Below, piece after piece: positions 31,475-41,364 of a DNA stretch of 63,260 bases (its first letter is position 1; each line of letters starts with the position of its first letter). This DNA is from Scatacola_A faecigallinarum (GTDB taxonomy: Bacteria > Pseudomonadota > Alphaproteobacteria > RF32 > CAG-239). The position numbers were made by a program, and so were the translations under genes. The notes beneath the pieces were generated by a model. That model was not told the DNA's origin and made no database searches. It saw only the letters and a list, made by a program, of their open reading frames with translations. The stretch lies in contig DVOM01000039.1 in the NCBI GenBank assembly GCA_018713605.1, positions 1-63,260 of the forward strand. The letters are read 5' to 3'.

Positions 31475-33721
31475 CTATTTGAGGTAATCCAAAATCGACA
31501 AGCTCATGGTCGTCTGCATGACCGAATAGGAAGCCTGCAGGTTTTCTACCGCCAGCAGCAGTTTGGTCGCAGCCTCCGTCTTGTCGACGTTTTTCAGTGA
31601 CGAAATGTTGTTTTCCAGATTGTTTTTTACCAGCGTCTGGTTTTCCGTCACGTTGTTTAACAGTACCGTGTTTGAATTGGTTTTGGCCAGAATTGAATAT
31701 AAATCCGGGTTGGAAGTGGACGTATCGGCCGAAGAGTTGAACAGGGCGTTCTGAATCAAATCCAGCGAGTCCATTACCCGGTCCATGGCCTGATCGGAGT
31801 TAATCAGACTGTCCGTGCCGTCAGCCGGATTGCGCGTGTCGACCAGATTGCCTTGGGCAATTTGACCGAGGGCGCGGAACATCTGTTCAAATACCGCGTC
31901 CTGCCCGTTGATATCAAAAGTCAGGCTCTGGTTGTCGGAAATCATCTTGCTGGAAGACAGGGTGCCGCCCTGATAATAAGACTGGGTTTCCATGCTCCAT
32001 TTTCCCGAAGCGTCAATAACCTGCGGGTTTCCTTCGTCCGGCAGATATCCGGGGTCGGCGGTTACATAAAGTGTCGTGCCGTCGTCGCTGATGCCCGTAA
32101 CCTGAACCCGCGGCACGGTGTTGCTGCCGAAGCCTTCCATATTGATGACCGAGCCGACCGGGAAAGAGGTCGAGAAGGTAACGTCGTCGTTGGGCGAAAT
32201 CGTCGTGCTTTCCATAATCGGCGTATCTTCGTCAACCGTAATGGTCTTGCCGTCGGAAGAAACGGACTTGATGGTATAGGCTTTGGCGTTTGCCCCGGCG
32301 CCGTCGCCGCCGATGACGATGGTGTCGCCGGCTTTCAGGGAAGAAAACGCGCCATGCTGGGTAGCCTTGATTGTTCCGTTTTCGCGGTTAAAGGTCAGGT
32401 CGCCGGTCGTACGGTCATTGGCGGTAATGCCTTCTTTCAGAAAACCGCCGGCGTTTCCGGCTGTCAGGGTGGCCGTATTGCCGCCGGTTGACGCAATAGT
32501 CAGATTGCCGACGCTTTTGCCGTCCATCGACATGTTGGTCAGGTTGGCCGCGGCGCTTTCCGGGAATTTAATGTTAATGCCGTCATAATAGTTCTGAAAA
32601 TCTTCCAGCGAGTTGAACGGGAAATTAATCGGCGCCTGGGTCGTGTTTCCGCCGCCGAACAGATATTTTCCGTTAACAAAGGTGTTGAGGCTGTCAACCA
32701 GCATTTTCAGCGTCGAAAATGCGGTTGTCTGCAACTGTTTCATTTCCTGATATTGGTCGTTGCTCATCGTGTGCGGCTCGCCGGTCGTAACGCCGTTGGC
32801 TTTCAGAACCGTTGAACTTCCGTTAATGGTGTACAGCGGGAAAGAAAATTTGGTGCCCTCGAACTTAAATTCGGGATTGCTCGGCAGCTTATCTTTCAGC
32901 GCGTTCATGATTTCTTCGGCGCTGGTCAGGCCGCTGATGTCGATGTTATTGCCGTCGCCGTTGGTCGCAAAGGTATATGTTGTGCCGTTAACGGTCAGGG
33001 TCTTGCCCAGATAGTCGTTAATGTCGTTGCTTGAGAAACTGATTTCGCCGCCGGTATAGTCAGGCGTAAGGTTCCCCGTCAGTGCGCTGCTTTCCGATTT
33101 CGGCGTGCCGGTTTTGACGCCGTTCGCGTTCAGGATGGAAGACGTGTTGTCAACCGTGTACAGCGGGTAGGAAAAAGTCGTGCCGTTAAACGTGAATTTG
33201 TCATTGGCGGGCAGTTTGTTTTCCAGCGCGTCCATCACGTCCTGCGCGGAAGTTGCGGCACTGATGTCGATATTGTTGCCGATGGCGTCTTCCGCAAAGG
33301 TGTACGTGGTGCCGTTAATCGTAATCGAACGTCCCAGATAATCGGCCTTGTTGTCGCTGGTAAAAGTGATTTCGCCGCCGGTCTTGTCCGGGTCTTTCTG
33401 GGTCGACGTATCGCTGACCGAACCGCTGAAAGAAGTCAGCATGCTTTTAAAGTCCTTGATGGTCGACTGAATGGATTCCAGCGATGTATTGATAGTGTTC
33501 AGTTCTACCTCAAGAATGCTGTTGTTTTCCATATAGTTGTTGTTTACGGTCAGCGCCGCCTCCAGACTGACAATGCTGTAAGCGCTCATGCCGTAGCCGG
33601 AATAGGTCTGCGACTTCAGGCCCGTAATCGACTGAAAACTGTACTGATCAACCAGCTGCTTGTTTTTAAGCGCGCCGTTCATCATGTTAATGTAAGTTGA
33701 ATAAGTTGGAACTCTTACCAT
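31475..33721 (-). CDS. flgL: Flagellar hook-associated protein 3 (FlgL), with internal duplication
   Basis: This 748-aa protein has terminal flagellin-like coiled segments (N-term RVPTYSTYINMMNGALKNKQLV, C-term LLLAVENLQASYSVMQTTMSLSILDYL) typical of FlgL, the hook-filament junction protein. FlgL is usually about 300-500 aa. The extra length comes largely from two tandem beta-rich units of about 93 aa (residues about 114-206 and 223-315, period 109) sharing TGGEI, DYLG, NGTTYTFA, GNNIDIS and SYPLYT-type blocks. It is the last gene of the flgI-to-flgL operon, 11 nt after flgK. Confidence 0.9.
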   Translation of the reverse strand: MVRVPTYSTYINMMNGALKNKQLVDQYSFQSITGLKSQTYSGYGMSAYSIVSLEAALTVNNNYMENNSILEVELNTINTSLESIQSTIKDFKSMLTSFSGSVSDTSTQKDPDKTGGEITFTSDNKADYLGRSITINGTTYTFAEDAIGNNIDISAATSAQDVMDALENKLPANDKFTFNGTTFSYPLYTVDNTSSILNANGVKTGTPKSESSALTGNLTPDYTGGEISFSSNDINDYLGKTLTVNGTTYTFATNGDGNNIDISGLTSAEEIMNALKDKLPSNPEFKFEGTKFSFPLYTINGSSTVLKANGVTTGEPHTMSNDQYQEMKQLQTTAFSTLKMLVDSLNTFVNGKYLFGGGNTTQAPINFPFNSLEDFQNYYDGINIKFPESAAANLTNMSMDGKSVGNLTIASTGGNTATLTAGNAGGFLKEGITANDRTTGDLTFNRENGTIKATQHGAFSSLKAGDTIVIGGDGAGANAKAYTIKSVSSDGKTITVDEDTPIMESTTISPNDDVTFSTSFPVGSVINMEGFGSNTVPRVQVTGISDDGTTLYVTADPGYLPDEGNPQVIDASGKWSMETQSYYQGGTLSSSKMISDNQSLTFDINGQDAVFEQMFRALGQIAQGNLVDTRNPADGTDSLINSDQAMDRVMDSLDLIQNALFNSSADTSTSNPDLYSILAKTNSNTVLLNNVTENQTLVKNNLENNISSLKNVDKTEAATKLLLAVENLQASYSVMQTTMSLSILDYLK

Positions 33722-33732
33722 GGCAATACCTC

Positions 33733-35916
33733 CTAGTTAACCATATTCAGCAGCATGTCCAGAATTTCTTTGGACGCCGTAAACATTTGAGCGCAGGCCG
33801 CGTAGCTCTGCTGAAAGACAATCAGCTGGCTGAGTTCTTCGTCCATGTCAACGCCGCTTATTTGCGCCTCTTTAGTTGAAATCGAATTTGTCAGCTCCTG
33901 CTGATATGCCAGCGTTTTGGATGCTTCGTTGGTTTCCGACGCGATGTTGCCGACGAAGGTCGATGCGTAGTTGGACAGGGTGGTTGACATTGACGACAAA
34001 GTGCCCGATTGTCCGAACGACTGCGATTCCGTAAAGACCTTGACCATTTCATTGGCAATGGTGTTCGATGCCTGGTTGAGCTTGTATTCGCTGCTGGCAA
34101 CGTCATACTGCGGCGAACCGTTGGCAATCAGGGCCGGGGTCGTCTGCAGCTCTTCGCGGACGCTGATGGACGACGATACGCCGGCATTCGAAGGCGCCAG
34201 ACCGAGTTTTTCAATAACGCCGCCCTGGCCGCCGGGAGCTACGCTTTCGCTGATTTCCATCTGCTCTCCGGACGCGTTGACAATTCGCAGAACATAGCCA
34301 TTGCCGTTCGGAACCAGCGAGGCCTGAATGTTTTCGTTCAAGACCGGATCGCTGTTGATTTTGTCAACAATGGTCTGCAGGCTGTCGTTCGGATAAATGT
34401 TGATGGAACCGTAGTTCAGACCGTGCGACGTATCCGAGAAGTTAAGGGTAACGACGTTTTTCAGTCCCAGGTTCATGCCTTTGCTGACAACTTTTGAGTC
34501 ATAAATGGCTTCGTTGGTGTTGCTGACGAAAAAGTCGTTCAGTCCGAAGAAGCTTGAGAAACCTTCGGCAGTACGGTCGTAAGTGCCGTCGCCGTTGGCG
34601 TCAAACTTGATGCTGACGCTGCTCTGTTCGCTGCCGACGGTCGAGCTGGCCTCGTCCATAATGGCAATGCTGTATTCGCTGTCGCCGGTGTCGATAACCA
34701 GATGTCCGTCGTCGTCAAAGCCAGCGGAAGCCTGCGGCAGATTGGCACCGTCGGGTGATTGCAGCCAGTCATTGATACGCTGGGTCATCTCGGCAACGGT
34801 ACCCTCGGTAAAGCCGAGACCGCCGTTGAGGTTGGTTGTGGCAACCTGATTGCCTTCCGAGTCAAAGATGATGAAACGGACATCGCCGTTTTCAATACTG
34901 ATATGCTGCGCATTAGGGTCAATAAAGCTGCGGGTGCCGGTCAGCGACGACGGCGTGTTCGGGTAAGCCGTACCCTGGTTGTGAATGGCGTTAATCTGCG
35001 TTTTCAGAACGCCGGCAAGCTCATCCAGCTGCGATTGCAGCGAGGGCAGGGTAACGTCGCGGATTTCGATGAGCCCCTGAATTTCGCCGCCGGCAATCTG
35101 ATTGGTAATGTCGACGCCGTCAACATAAATTCCGGAAATGCCGCCGCCGGCATAGGAAGTTGTCGCGCTGGCCTGGGCAACCGAGTTGTGGCTCAGTTTG
35201 TGAACGTCGCGGTCAAGCAGCGTTACGCCGTTTTTGGTCTGGATGACCATTTCGCCGTTTTCGCGTTTGAAATAATTGATGTCAATCAGACCGCTGAGGT
35301 CGCGCAGGGCAGAGTCTCGCTGGTCTTCCAAATCGGCAACGCCGTCATAGCCCAAGACCTGATATTTGACGATTTTGTCGTTCAGGGTTTTCAGTTCGTC
35401 CAGCAGGTTGTTGATCTGGTCAACGTCTTCCTTGATGCTCATGTCAGCATCGCCGCGGAGTTTCTGTATTTCTTCCGAAAGGTAGTTCAGGCGCGAAGTG
35501 ACCGTGTTCGCCGCATTTAACAGATTATAACGCCCGGTCGCGGAAGTGACGTCGGTTGAAAAGGTGTTGAAAGCCGCCTGAAGGTCTGCAACGCTGGCCG
35601 AAATGGAATCATCGCCTTCCGGCGTGCCGAGCAGGGTTTCCGTCTTGCTCAGATACTGGCTTTTGCCGTTGGCCGTACCATAGGCATTGTTTGCCGCCAG
35701 AAAACTCCGCAGCAGGCCTTCGTTGACGGTGCGGGTAATATTGCCGAGGGCGACGCCGGCGTTTTGTCCGGCCAGAACCACGTTTTTTTGCGCCGCCGTC
35801 TTGCGGGTATAGCCTTCCGTATCCACGTTGGCGACATTACGGCCGATGATGTCCAGCTGCTGCTGCGCCACTTTCATTCCGGTAAGGGAAGTTTGCAATC
35901 CTGATAATAATGCCAT
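33733..35916 (-). CDS. flgK: Flagellar hook-associated protein 1 (FlgK)
   Basis: This 727-aa protein has the N-terminal rod/hook motif (LSGLQTSLTGMKVAQQQLDIIGRNVANVDTEGYTRK) and the C-terminal ISGVDMDEELSQLIVFQQSYAACAQMFTASKEILDMLLNMV, which together define FlgK. It forms the first hook-filament junction ring and interacts with FlgL, encoded 11 nt downstream. The FlgN-like chaperone gene lies directly upstream. Confidence 0.96.
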   Translation of the reverse strand: MALLSGLQTSLTGMKVAQQQLDIIGRNVANVDTEGYTRKTAAQKNVVLAGQNAGVALGNITRTVNEGLLRSFLAANNAYGTANGKSQYLSKTETLLGTPEGDDSISASVADLQAAFNTFSTDVTSATGRYNLLNAANTVTSRLNYLSEEIQKLRGDADMSIKEDVDQINNLLDELKTLNDKIVKYQVLGYDGVADLEDQRDSALRDLSGLIDINYFKRENGEMVIQTKNGVTLLDRDVHKLSHNSVAQASATTSYAGGGISGIYVDGVDITNQIAGGEIQGLIEIRDVTLPSLQSQLDELAGVLKTQINAIHNQGTAYPNTPSSLTGTRSFIDPNAQHISIENGDVRFIIFDSEGNQVATTNLNGGLGFTEGTVAEMTQRINDWLQSPDGANLPQASAGFDDDGHLVIDTGDSEYSIAIMDEASSTVGSEQSSVSIKFDANGDGTYDRTAEGFSSFFGLNDFFVSNTNEAIYDSKVVSKGMNLGLKNVVTLNFSDTSHGLNYGSINIYPNDSLQTIVDKINSDPVLNENIQASLVPNGNGYVLRIVNASGEQMEISESVAPGGQGGVIEKLGLAPSNAGVSSSISVREELQTTPALIANGSPQYDVASSEYKLNQASNTIANEMVKVFTESQSFGQSGTLSSMSTTLSNYASTFVGNIASETNEASKTLAYQQELTNSISTKEAQISGVDMDEELSQLIVFQQSYAACAQMFTASKEILDMLLNMVN

Positions 35917-35927
35917 GGTAAAAACTC

Positions 35928-36383
35928 CTATAAAGTTCTGTTTATCGCTATTGCGTTTTTACTGTTGTCCAGCGGCGAATACTTGCCCTGGCTTCCGTAC
36001 GAAGTAGAGTATGCCTTGGTACGGTTTTTGGCCAGATTGACAATGGAATCCATAATCGTCTGGCTGACTTTCATTCTGGTTTGCAGAAGCTTGCTGTTTT
36101 CATGCTGAAGTTCGTCAAGCTTCAGCGCTTCTTCGCGCAGGGTCAGCTTGTCTTCCTGATCCAGCAGTTTCAGCCCTTCCTGATTTTTGATAAAAAAGGC
36201 CACAAAGGAACGATAGGCCGTAACCAGTTTGACTTTTTGCTCGTATAATGCGGCGACTTTGTCCGTCTCGAACTTCTCCAGAGCGTCGTTTTCTTCTCTG
36301 AGCAGCTCGGAGAAACTGCGGACAATGTCCAGATAATCCGCAGCTTTGGCTTTAATTTCTTCTTTCTGCGACAGGTTTTCCAT
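35928..36383 (-). CDS. FlgN-like flagellar chaperone
   Basis: This 151-aa all-helical acidic/lysine-rich protein (VRSFSELLREENDALEKFETDKVAALYEQKVKLVTAYRSF...) with a disordered C-terminus fits the FlgN family, which chaperones FlgK and FlgL. Placement directly upstream of flgK and 1 nt after the FlgJ-like gene supports this. Sequence identity to known FlgN cannot be shown by eye. Confidence 0.72.
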   Translation of the reverse strand: MENLSQKEEIKAKAADYLDIVRSFSELLREENDALEKFETDKVAALYEQKVKLVTAYRSFVAFFIKNQEGLKLLDQEDKLTLREEALKLDELQHENSKLLQTRMKVSQTIMDSIVNLAKNRTKAYSTSYGSQGKYSPLDNSKNAIAINRTL

Positions 36384-36384
36384 C

Positions 36385-36744
36385 TTACACCTCTTTGTTT
36401 TTTGTTCCGTCGATAAAGCCCTGAGACTGAACTTCCTGCATTTCCAGAATGGACTTCATTACATAGTCGGCGACCCCGACGGTGCCGGTCTTGGCCATTG
36501 CCTTGCCGTATTCGTTTATCAGCAGCGAACGGAAGACTTTTTCGCCGTTGCCGCCGCCGAACATTCCGTCGGTCGAAATTCCCTCAAACATGGTTTCGAC
36601 CATGCGGCTCAGGAAAAAGGCCTCAAAGTCCTCGGCCGTCTGTCTGATTTCTTCGGTACCGCCGTTTTGGGCGCTTGCCATCAGGCTTTTCTGACGCTCA
36701 ATGGCCAGTCCGCTGTAATCGGTATGTAATGCCGGGCTCATCAT
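36385..36744 (-). CDS. Rod-binding protein (FlgJ N-terminal domain only)
   Basis: This 119-aa protein matches the rod-binding domain of FlgJ (QTAEDFEAFFLSRMVETMFEGI, FGGGNGEKVFRSLLINEYGKAMAKTGTVGVADYVMKSIL). The muramidase domain of enteric FlgJ is missing, as is usual in alphaproteobacteria. It would help rod assembly in the periplasm. It is packed between flgI and the FlgN-like gene with 1-nt gaps. Confidence 0.88.
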   Translation of the reverse strand: MMSPALHTDYSGLAIERQKSLMASAQNGGTEEIRQTAEDFEAFFLSRMVETMFEGISTDGMFGGGNGEKVFRSLLINEYGKAMAKTGTVGVADYVMKSILEMQEVQSQGFIDGTKNKEV

Positions 36745-36745
36745 C

Positions 36746-37870
36746 TTAAATTACCTCAATATCTGCCTGCAGGGCGCCGCTGGCCTTAATGGCCTGCAAA
36801 ATGCTGATAAGGTCGCGCGGGCTGACGCCGAGAGCGTTCAGGCCGTCTACCAGTTCCTGCAGGTTGACGCCGGTATCCAGAACGCTGAGTTTGGTTTCGA
36901 CGCTTTCGTTAATGTCAATCGCCGAAGTTACGCCCGTAACCGTCGTGCCGTCGGAAAACGGCAGCGGCTGCGATACAATCGGCATGTCCGTAATCTTGAT
37001 GGTCAGGTTGCCCTGGGCAATGGCCAGACGGTTGATTTTGACGTCTTTGCCGATAACCACGATGCCGGAGCTTTCGTCAATGACAACTTTTGCCGTCTGG
37101 TCGGGCTGCACCTGCAGTTGTTCGATTTTAGTCATCAGGTCGACGATTTTGTCCCTGTACTGATCCGGGACGTCCAGCTGAATGGTTGCCGGGTCGGTCG
37201 CTTTGGCCGTCTGCTCTCCCAAAAAGGCGTTAATGGCATCCGAAACCCGCCGTGCCGTCGTAAAGTCGGGGTTGCGCAGGGCAATGCGGATAGTATCCAG
37301 GCTCTCCAACGAAAAAGGGATTTCATTTTCAATAATCGCGCCGTTGGCAATGCGTCCGGAAGTCGGAACCCCTTTGGTAACCGAAGCTGTTGCGCCGCGT
37401 GCCGAAACGCCGCCGACGGCAACCTGTCCCTGCGCCACGGCATATACTTCGCCGTTGGCGCCGACCAGCGGTGTGGCAATCAGCGTGCCGCCCTGCAGGT
37501 TTTTGGCGTCGCCGAGCGCCGAAACCATAACGTCAATTCGGCTGCCCTGTCTGGCAAAAGCCGGCAGATTGGCCGTAACCATGACCGCGGCAATGTTCTT
37601 TGACTTCAGCTGACCGTCGCGCGAGTTGATGCCGACGCTGTCCAGAAGCGAAACCAGGCTTTCCTTGGCAAAATTGATTGATTTGATGTTGTCTCCGGTG
37701 CCGTTTAAGCCCACAACCATGCCATAACCGACCAGCTGGTTGTCTCTGACGCCCTCAAAATCGGCAATATCTTTTATGCGCGATGCCGAAAATGCCGGCA
37801 GGCTTAACAGCAGGCTGACAAGCATAACCAGTGTGAAAGTGGCTGTTTTCTTAAACTTCTTTGCATTCAT
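36746..37870 (-). CDS. flgI: Flagellar P-ring protein
   Basis: This is about 374 aa from ATG 37870, which has GGAG about 10 nt upstream; ATG 37888 is a less likely start. The signal peptide is residues 5-24 (ending FSA-S). The P-ring signature is strong: RIKDIADFEGVRDNQLVGYGMVVGLNGTGD, FAKESLVSLLDSVGI and a C-terminal LQELVDGLNALGVSPRDLISILQAIKASGALQADIEVI. It forms the ring around the rod in the peptidoglycan layer and is first in the five-gene unit seen here. Confidence 0.95.
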   Translation of the reverse strand: MNAKKFKKTATFTLVMLVSLLLSLPAFSASRIKDIADFEGVRDNQLVGYGMVVGLNGTGDNIKSINFAKESLVSLLDSVGINSRDGQLKSKNIAAVMVTANLPAFARQGSRIDVMVSALGDAKNLQGGTLIATPLVGANGEVYAVAQGQVAVGGVSARGATASVTKGVPTSGRIANGAIIENEIPFSLESLDTIRIALRNPDFTTARRVSDAINAFLGEQTAKATDPATIQLDVPDQYRDKIVDLMTKIEQLQVQPDQTAKVVIDESSGIVVIGKDVKINRLAIAQGNLTIKITDMPIVSQPLPFSDGTTVTGVTSAIDINESVETKLSVLDTGVNLQELVDGLNALGVSPRDLISILQAIKASGALQADIEVI

Positions 37871-38046
37871 AACGCAAAAACTCCGCAAAAATCACATTAA
37901 ACTTATATGTTTATATGCAAAATGCGTGCCAAATATTGCAAAGGCGGTTTTTTGTGCCTAAATCAATTATATGCTTGTCGGTATTTTCCGTACAACTATA
38001 CTGTAAATGTCGGACCGGAATATAAAAACTGAAAGTGTTGGGATAA

Positions 38047-38223
38047 ATGTTTAGGACGTTGCTGATTCTGATTGAACATTTTAAACTCGGGCTTCTTGGA
38101 TTCGTTATTGTAATGGCTATCTTATTTACGATCTATTCGCACCGGGTTTATTCGCCGCAGAATATGGGAACGGCCGTTGATACCGTTTGTCTGGAGGCTT
38201 TTTCCGCTGCGGTTCCTTGTTAA
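38047..38223 (+). CDS. Small single-pass membrane protein, 58 aa
   Basis: This 58-codon frame starts at ATG 38047 with GGGAT a few nt upstream. Residues about 4-29 are hydrophobic (one membrane helix), followed by a short polar tail with two cysteines. It ends 24 nt before the MFS gene. The codon pattern resembles neighbours but the frame is short, so it may be a real small membrane protein or chance. Confidence 0.4.
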   Translation: MFRTLLILIEHFKLGLLGFVIVMAILFTIYSHRVYSPQNMGTAVDTVCLEAFSAAVPC

Positions 38224-38247
38224 TTTGCTGCCTTTGGGAGAGAACCG

Positions 38248-39432
38248 ATGCCGTCGCGCCGCGAACCGATATGGACGGGTAATTTTATTGCCGTCAGTTT
38301 TGTGAATCTGTTTGTCTTTCTGAGCTTTCAGATGATTTTTCCGACCCTGCCGCTTTATGTCAAAAGTCTCGGCGGATCTGACGCCGTTATCGGCCTTGTC
38401 ATGGGTATTTTTACGGCCGCAACCCTGATTGCCCGGCCGACGGCCGGCATTCTGCTTGACCGTATCGGCAAAAAGAAAGTGCTGCTTTGCGGTCTTGGCG
38501 TTTTTACCGTTATGGTTTATCTCTACGGCATGGTCGGCAGCATTGCGCTGATTATTCTGGTTCGCCTCGGCCATGGCCTGGGCTGGGGGCTCGCCGGTAC
38601 TGCGACGGCCACCATTGCCGCCGAAATCATACCTAAGTCGCGTTTTGCCGAGGGAATGGGCTGGTTTAGTCTGGCCAACGGGTTGTCAATGGCCTTTGCG
38701 CCGGCTCTGGGCATTTATCTCGGCGGCCTTTGCGGCCTGCGCAGTGTGTTTCTTATTGCCGCAGCCATTGCCCTGGTAAGTTTTGGCATCGGTTTTTTCA
38801 TCAAATGCAGTCATCGCAAAAATGCGCTGCTGTCCAAGCGTCTGAAAGTTGAAATTTACGAAAAGTCGGTTATTCCGACTGCCGTGCTTATGTTCTGCCT
38901 GACTTTCACTTTCGGGTCAATTATCAGTTTTCTGCCTTTATATGCCTATTCGCAGGGGATAAAAAGCATCGGCGTCTTTTTTTCCGTTTATGCGGTTGTC
39001 ATTCTGATTACCCGTCCGCTGGTCGGCAAAGCCGTTGACCGGTTTGGCTTTGACGTTGCCATAATCCCCGGCTTTATGCTGCTGTTTGTCGCAATTGTCA
39101 TTTTGTCGGCAGCTTCGGTCCTGCGGGAGTTTCTGTTGGTTGCCGTCATCTACGGCATCGGTTTCGGCGCGTTGCAGACGACCATTCAGACCATGGCCGT
39201 GCGCGATGTTCCGCATTACCGTCTTGGTGCCGCCAACGCCACGTTGTTTACCGGTCTTGATTTGGGCATGGGCATCGGCGTTATTGTCCTCGGGCTTATC
39301 GCCGACCGCTGGGGTTATCGGAACATGTACCTGTTTACATTGATACCGGTGGTTTTTTCTGCGCTGTTTTATCTTTTTTACGCCCGTCGGCACCGGCTGC
39401 CGGCGTCGTTGCTTGTCGGCGGCGGTCATTAG
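38248..39432 (+). CDS. MFS transporter, 394 aa
   Basis: This inner-membrane major facilitator has 12 predicted helices. The loop 2-3 motif reads RPTAGILLDRIGKKKVL (residues about 70-86), with a second-half copy RPLVGKAVDRFGFDV. It is probably a drug or metabolite exporter of the YfcJ/arabinose-efflux style; the substrate cannot be read from sequence. GGGAGAG precedes the ATG. Confidence 0.85.
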   Translation: MPSRREPIWTGNFIAVSFVNLFVFLSFQMIFPTLPLYVKSLGGSDAVIGLVMGIFTAATLIARPTAGILLDRIGKKKVLLCGLGVFTVMVYLYGMVGSIALIILVRLGHGLGWGLAGTATATIAAEIIPKSRFAEGMGWFSLANGLSMAFAPALGIYLGGLCGLRSVFLIAAAIALVSFGIGFFIKCSHRKNALLSKRLKVEIYEKSVIPTAVLMFCLTFTFGSIISFLPLYAYSQGIKSIGVFFSVYAVVILITRPLVGKAVDRFGFDVAIIPGFMLLFVAIVILSAASVLREFLLVAVIYGIGFGALQTTIQTMAVRDVPHYRLGAANATLFTGLDLGMGIGVIVLGLIADRWGYRNMYLFTLIPVVFSALFYLFYARRHRLPASLLVGGGH

Positions 39433-39531
39433 TCTTCTGAAACTGCCGATATTTTTGCCATGGCAATTTTCCGAAGATACAGATAATTTTGTGTTGCGCG
39501 GCGCCAATCTCTGTGTTATCAAGCCTGAAGA

Positions 39532-41364
39532 ATGATAGAGATAAACGACATAACCGTGCGCATTGGTTCCAAAGTGCTTTTGGAACATGCTTCCGCGCAT
39601 ATTTCCGACGGTCAGAAAGTAGGTCTGGTCGGCGCCAACGGCTGCGGAAAATCAACGCTGTTCCGCGTGCTGAAAGGCGAATTGGAAACCGAAACCGGTT
39701 CGGTCTTTTTCCCTAACAGTTACCGGGTTGTTTTTGTTGAGCAGGAAATGCGGGATATTGACGTCCCGATATTGGATTTTCTGCTTTCGACCGACCGTGA
39801 GCGCACCGAACTTCAGCAAAGGCTGGAGACCGCGTCCGGCGATGAACTTGCCGAAATTCACGAGCGCCTGAACATGATTGAAGCGGCTTCGGCGCCGGCG
39901 CGGGCAGCCGGAATATTGCACGGCCTCGGCTTCAAAAACGAAGATTTGTCACGCCCGATAAGGGAGTTCTCCGGCGGTTGGCGCATGCGTCTGGCTTTGG
40001 CTGCGGCCCTGTTTCAGCCGTCCGAAGTCCTGTTGCTCGACGAACCGACCAATCACCTCGATTTGGAAGCCGGAATGTGGCTGGAAAACCATTTGCAGAA
40101 ATATCGCGGTACTTTGGTTATCATCAGCCATGACCGGAATATTCTCAACGCGCTTTGCGATTATATCGTTCATTTTGACAATCTGAAACTGGTTACTTAT
40201 TCCGGCAATTACGATACTTTTCAAAATACCCGTTCCCTGCGGAAAGAACAGCTGCAAAAGCAGGCGGAAAAGCAGGAGCAGAAGCGCCGCCACCTGCAGT
40301 CTTTTGTTGACCGTTTCCGCTATAAGGCAAGCAAAGCCAAACAGGCGCAGAGCCGCCTCAAAATGCTGGAAAAGATGCAAAGCGTAACGCTGATGGAAGA
40401 CGCAGCTTCCGCACGGTTCAGTTTTCCCGAGACTGAAGAGCTGCCGCCGCCGCTGCTTACCATAGAAAACGGCGTCGTCGGTTATGACGGCCGTCCGGTG
40501 CTGAAAAAGCTCAATTTTCAGGTTGTTGACAATGACCGCATTGCGCTGCTCGGCGCCAACGGAAACGGCAAGTCGACTTTGGCCAAACTGGTTGCCGGAC
40601 GCCTGCCGCTGATGGAAGGCCGCGATATTCGTTCCTCCAGACTCAGGGTCGGTTATTTTGCTCAGCACCAGGCCGAAGAACTGCCTCTGGAAGAAACGGC
40701 CTGCGCTTTTATGGCGCGCCTGCTGCCCGATTTGCCCGAGCCGAAGGTTCGCGCGCACCTTGCCCGTTTCGGTTTGGGACAGGAAAAGGCCCTGACGCGG
40801 ATTGCGCTTCTTTCCGGCGGAGAAAAGGCCCGGCTGCTCTTTGCCGCTATGACGTATAACGCGCCGCAGCTGCTCATTCTCGATGAACCGACCAATCATC
40901 TGGACATTGACGGCCGCGAAGCGCTGATAAATGCGCTCAACGAGTATAACGGTTCGGTGATTCTCATTACCCATGACATTCATCTGATTGAACTGATAGC
41001 CGATAACCTGTGGCTGGTAAAAGACGGCTGTTGCAGACCCTATGACGGCGATTTGGCCGATTACAGAAACCTGCTGCTTGCCAAAACCGAACCGGAGAAA
41101 AAAGTTAAACCGAAACCTGAAGTGCCGAAGGTAAATGTCCGCGAGGAAAGGAAAAGCGTCAGCGCGCGTTTGCGCCGCGTGGAGCGGGAGATGGAAAAGC
41201 TCAATGCCGACAGGGCGGCGATTGAGGCGGCTTTTCAGACACCGCTGACTTCTGAGGAAATTATCCGCAGCCAGAAGGAACTGGCATGGATTTCCGCTGC
41301 GTTAGGCGAATATGAGGAAGAATGGCTTGAACTTTCCGAACGGCTGGAACAGCTCGGTCAGTAA
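39532..41364 (+). CDS. ABC-F family ATPase
   Basis: This soluble 610-aa protein has two ABC domains and no membrane part. Walker A sites are GANGCGKST (about residue 38) and GANGNGKST (about 345), signatures are FSGGWRMRLALAAALF and LSGGEKARLL, and Walker B motifs are LLLDEPTNHLD and LILDEPTNHLD. The linker between domains is Lys/Gln/Arg-rich and the C-terminus is a charged coiled coil, as in the Uup/YheS type that acts on ribosomes. It overlaps the convergent permease gene by 7 nt. Confidence 0.92.
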   Translation: MIEINDITVRIGSKVLLEHASAHISDGQKVGLVGANGCGKSTLFRVLKGELETETGSVFFPNSYRVVFVEQEMRDIDVPILDFLLSTDRERTELQQRLETASGDELAEIHERLNMIEAASAPARAAGILHGLGFKNEDLSRPIREFSGGWRMRLALAAALFQPSEVLLLDEPTNHLDLEAGMWLENHLQKYRGTLVIISHDRNILNALCDYIVHFDNLKLVTYSGNYDTFQNTRSLRKEQLQKQAEKQEQKRRHLQSFVDRFRYKASKAKQAQSRLKMLEKMQSVTLMEDAASARFSFPETEELPPPLLTIENGVVGYDGRPVLKKLNFQVVDNDRIALLGANGNGKSTLAKLVAGRLPLMEGRDIRSSRLRVGYFAQHQAEELPLEETACAFMARLLPDLPEPKVRAHLARFGLGQEKALTRIALLSGGEKARLLFAAMTYNAPQLLILDEPTNHLDIDGREALINALNEYNGSVILITHDIHLIELIADNLWLVKDGCCRPYDGDLADYRNLLLAKTEPEKKVKPKPEVPKVNVREERKSVSARLRRVEREMEKLNADRAAIEAAFQTPLTSEEIIRSQKELAWISAALGEYEEEWLELSERLEQLGQ

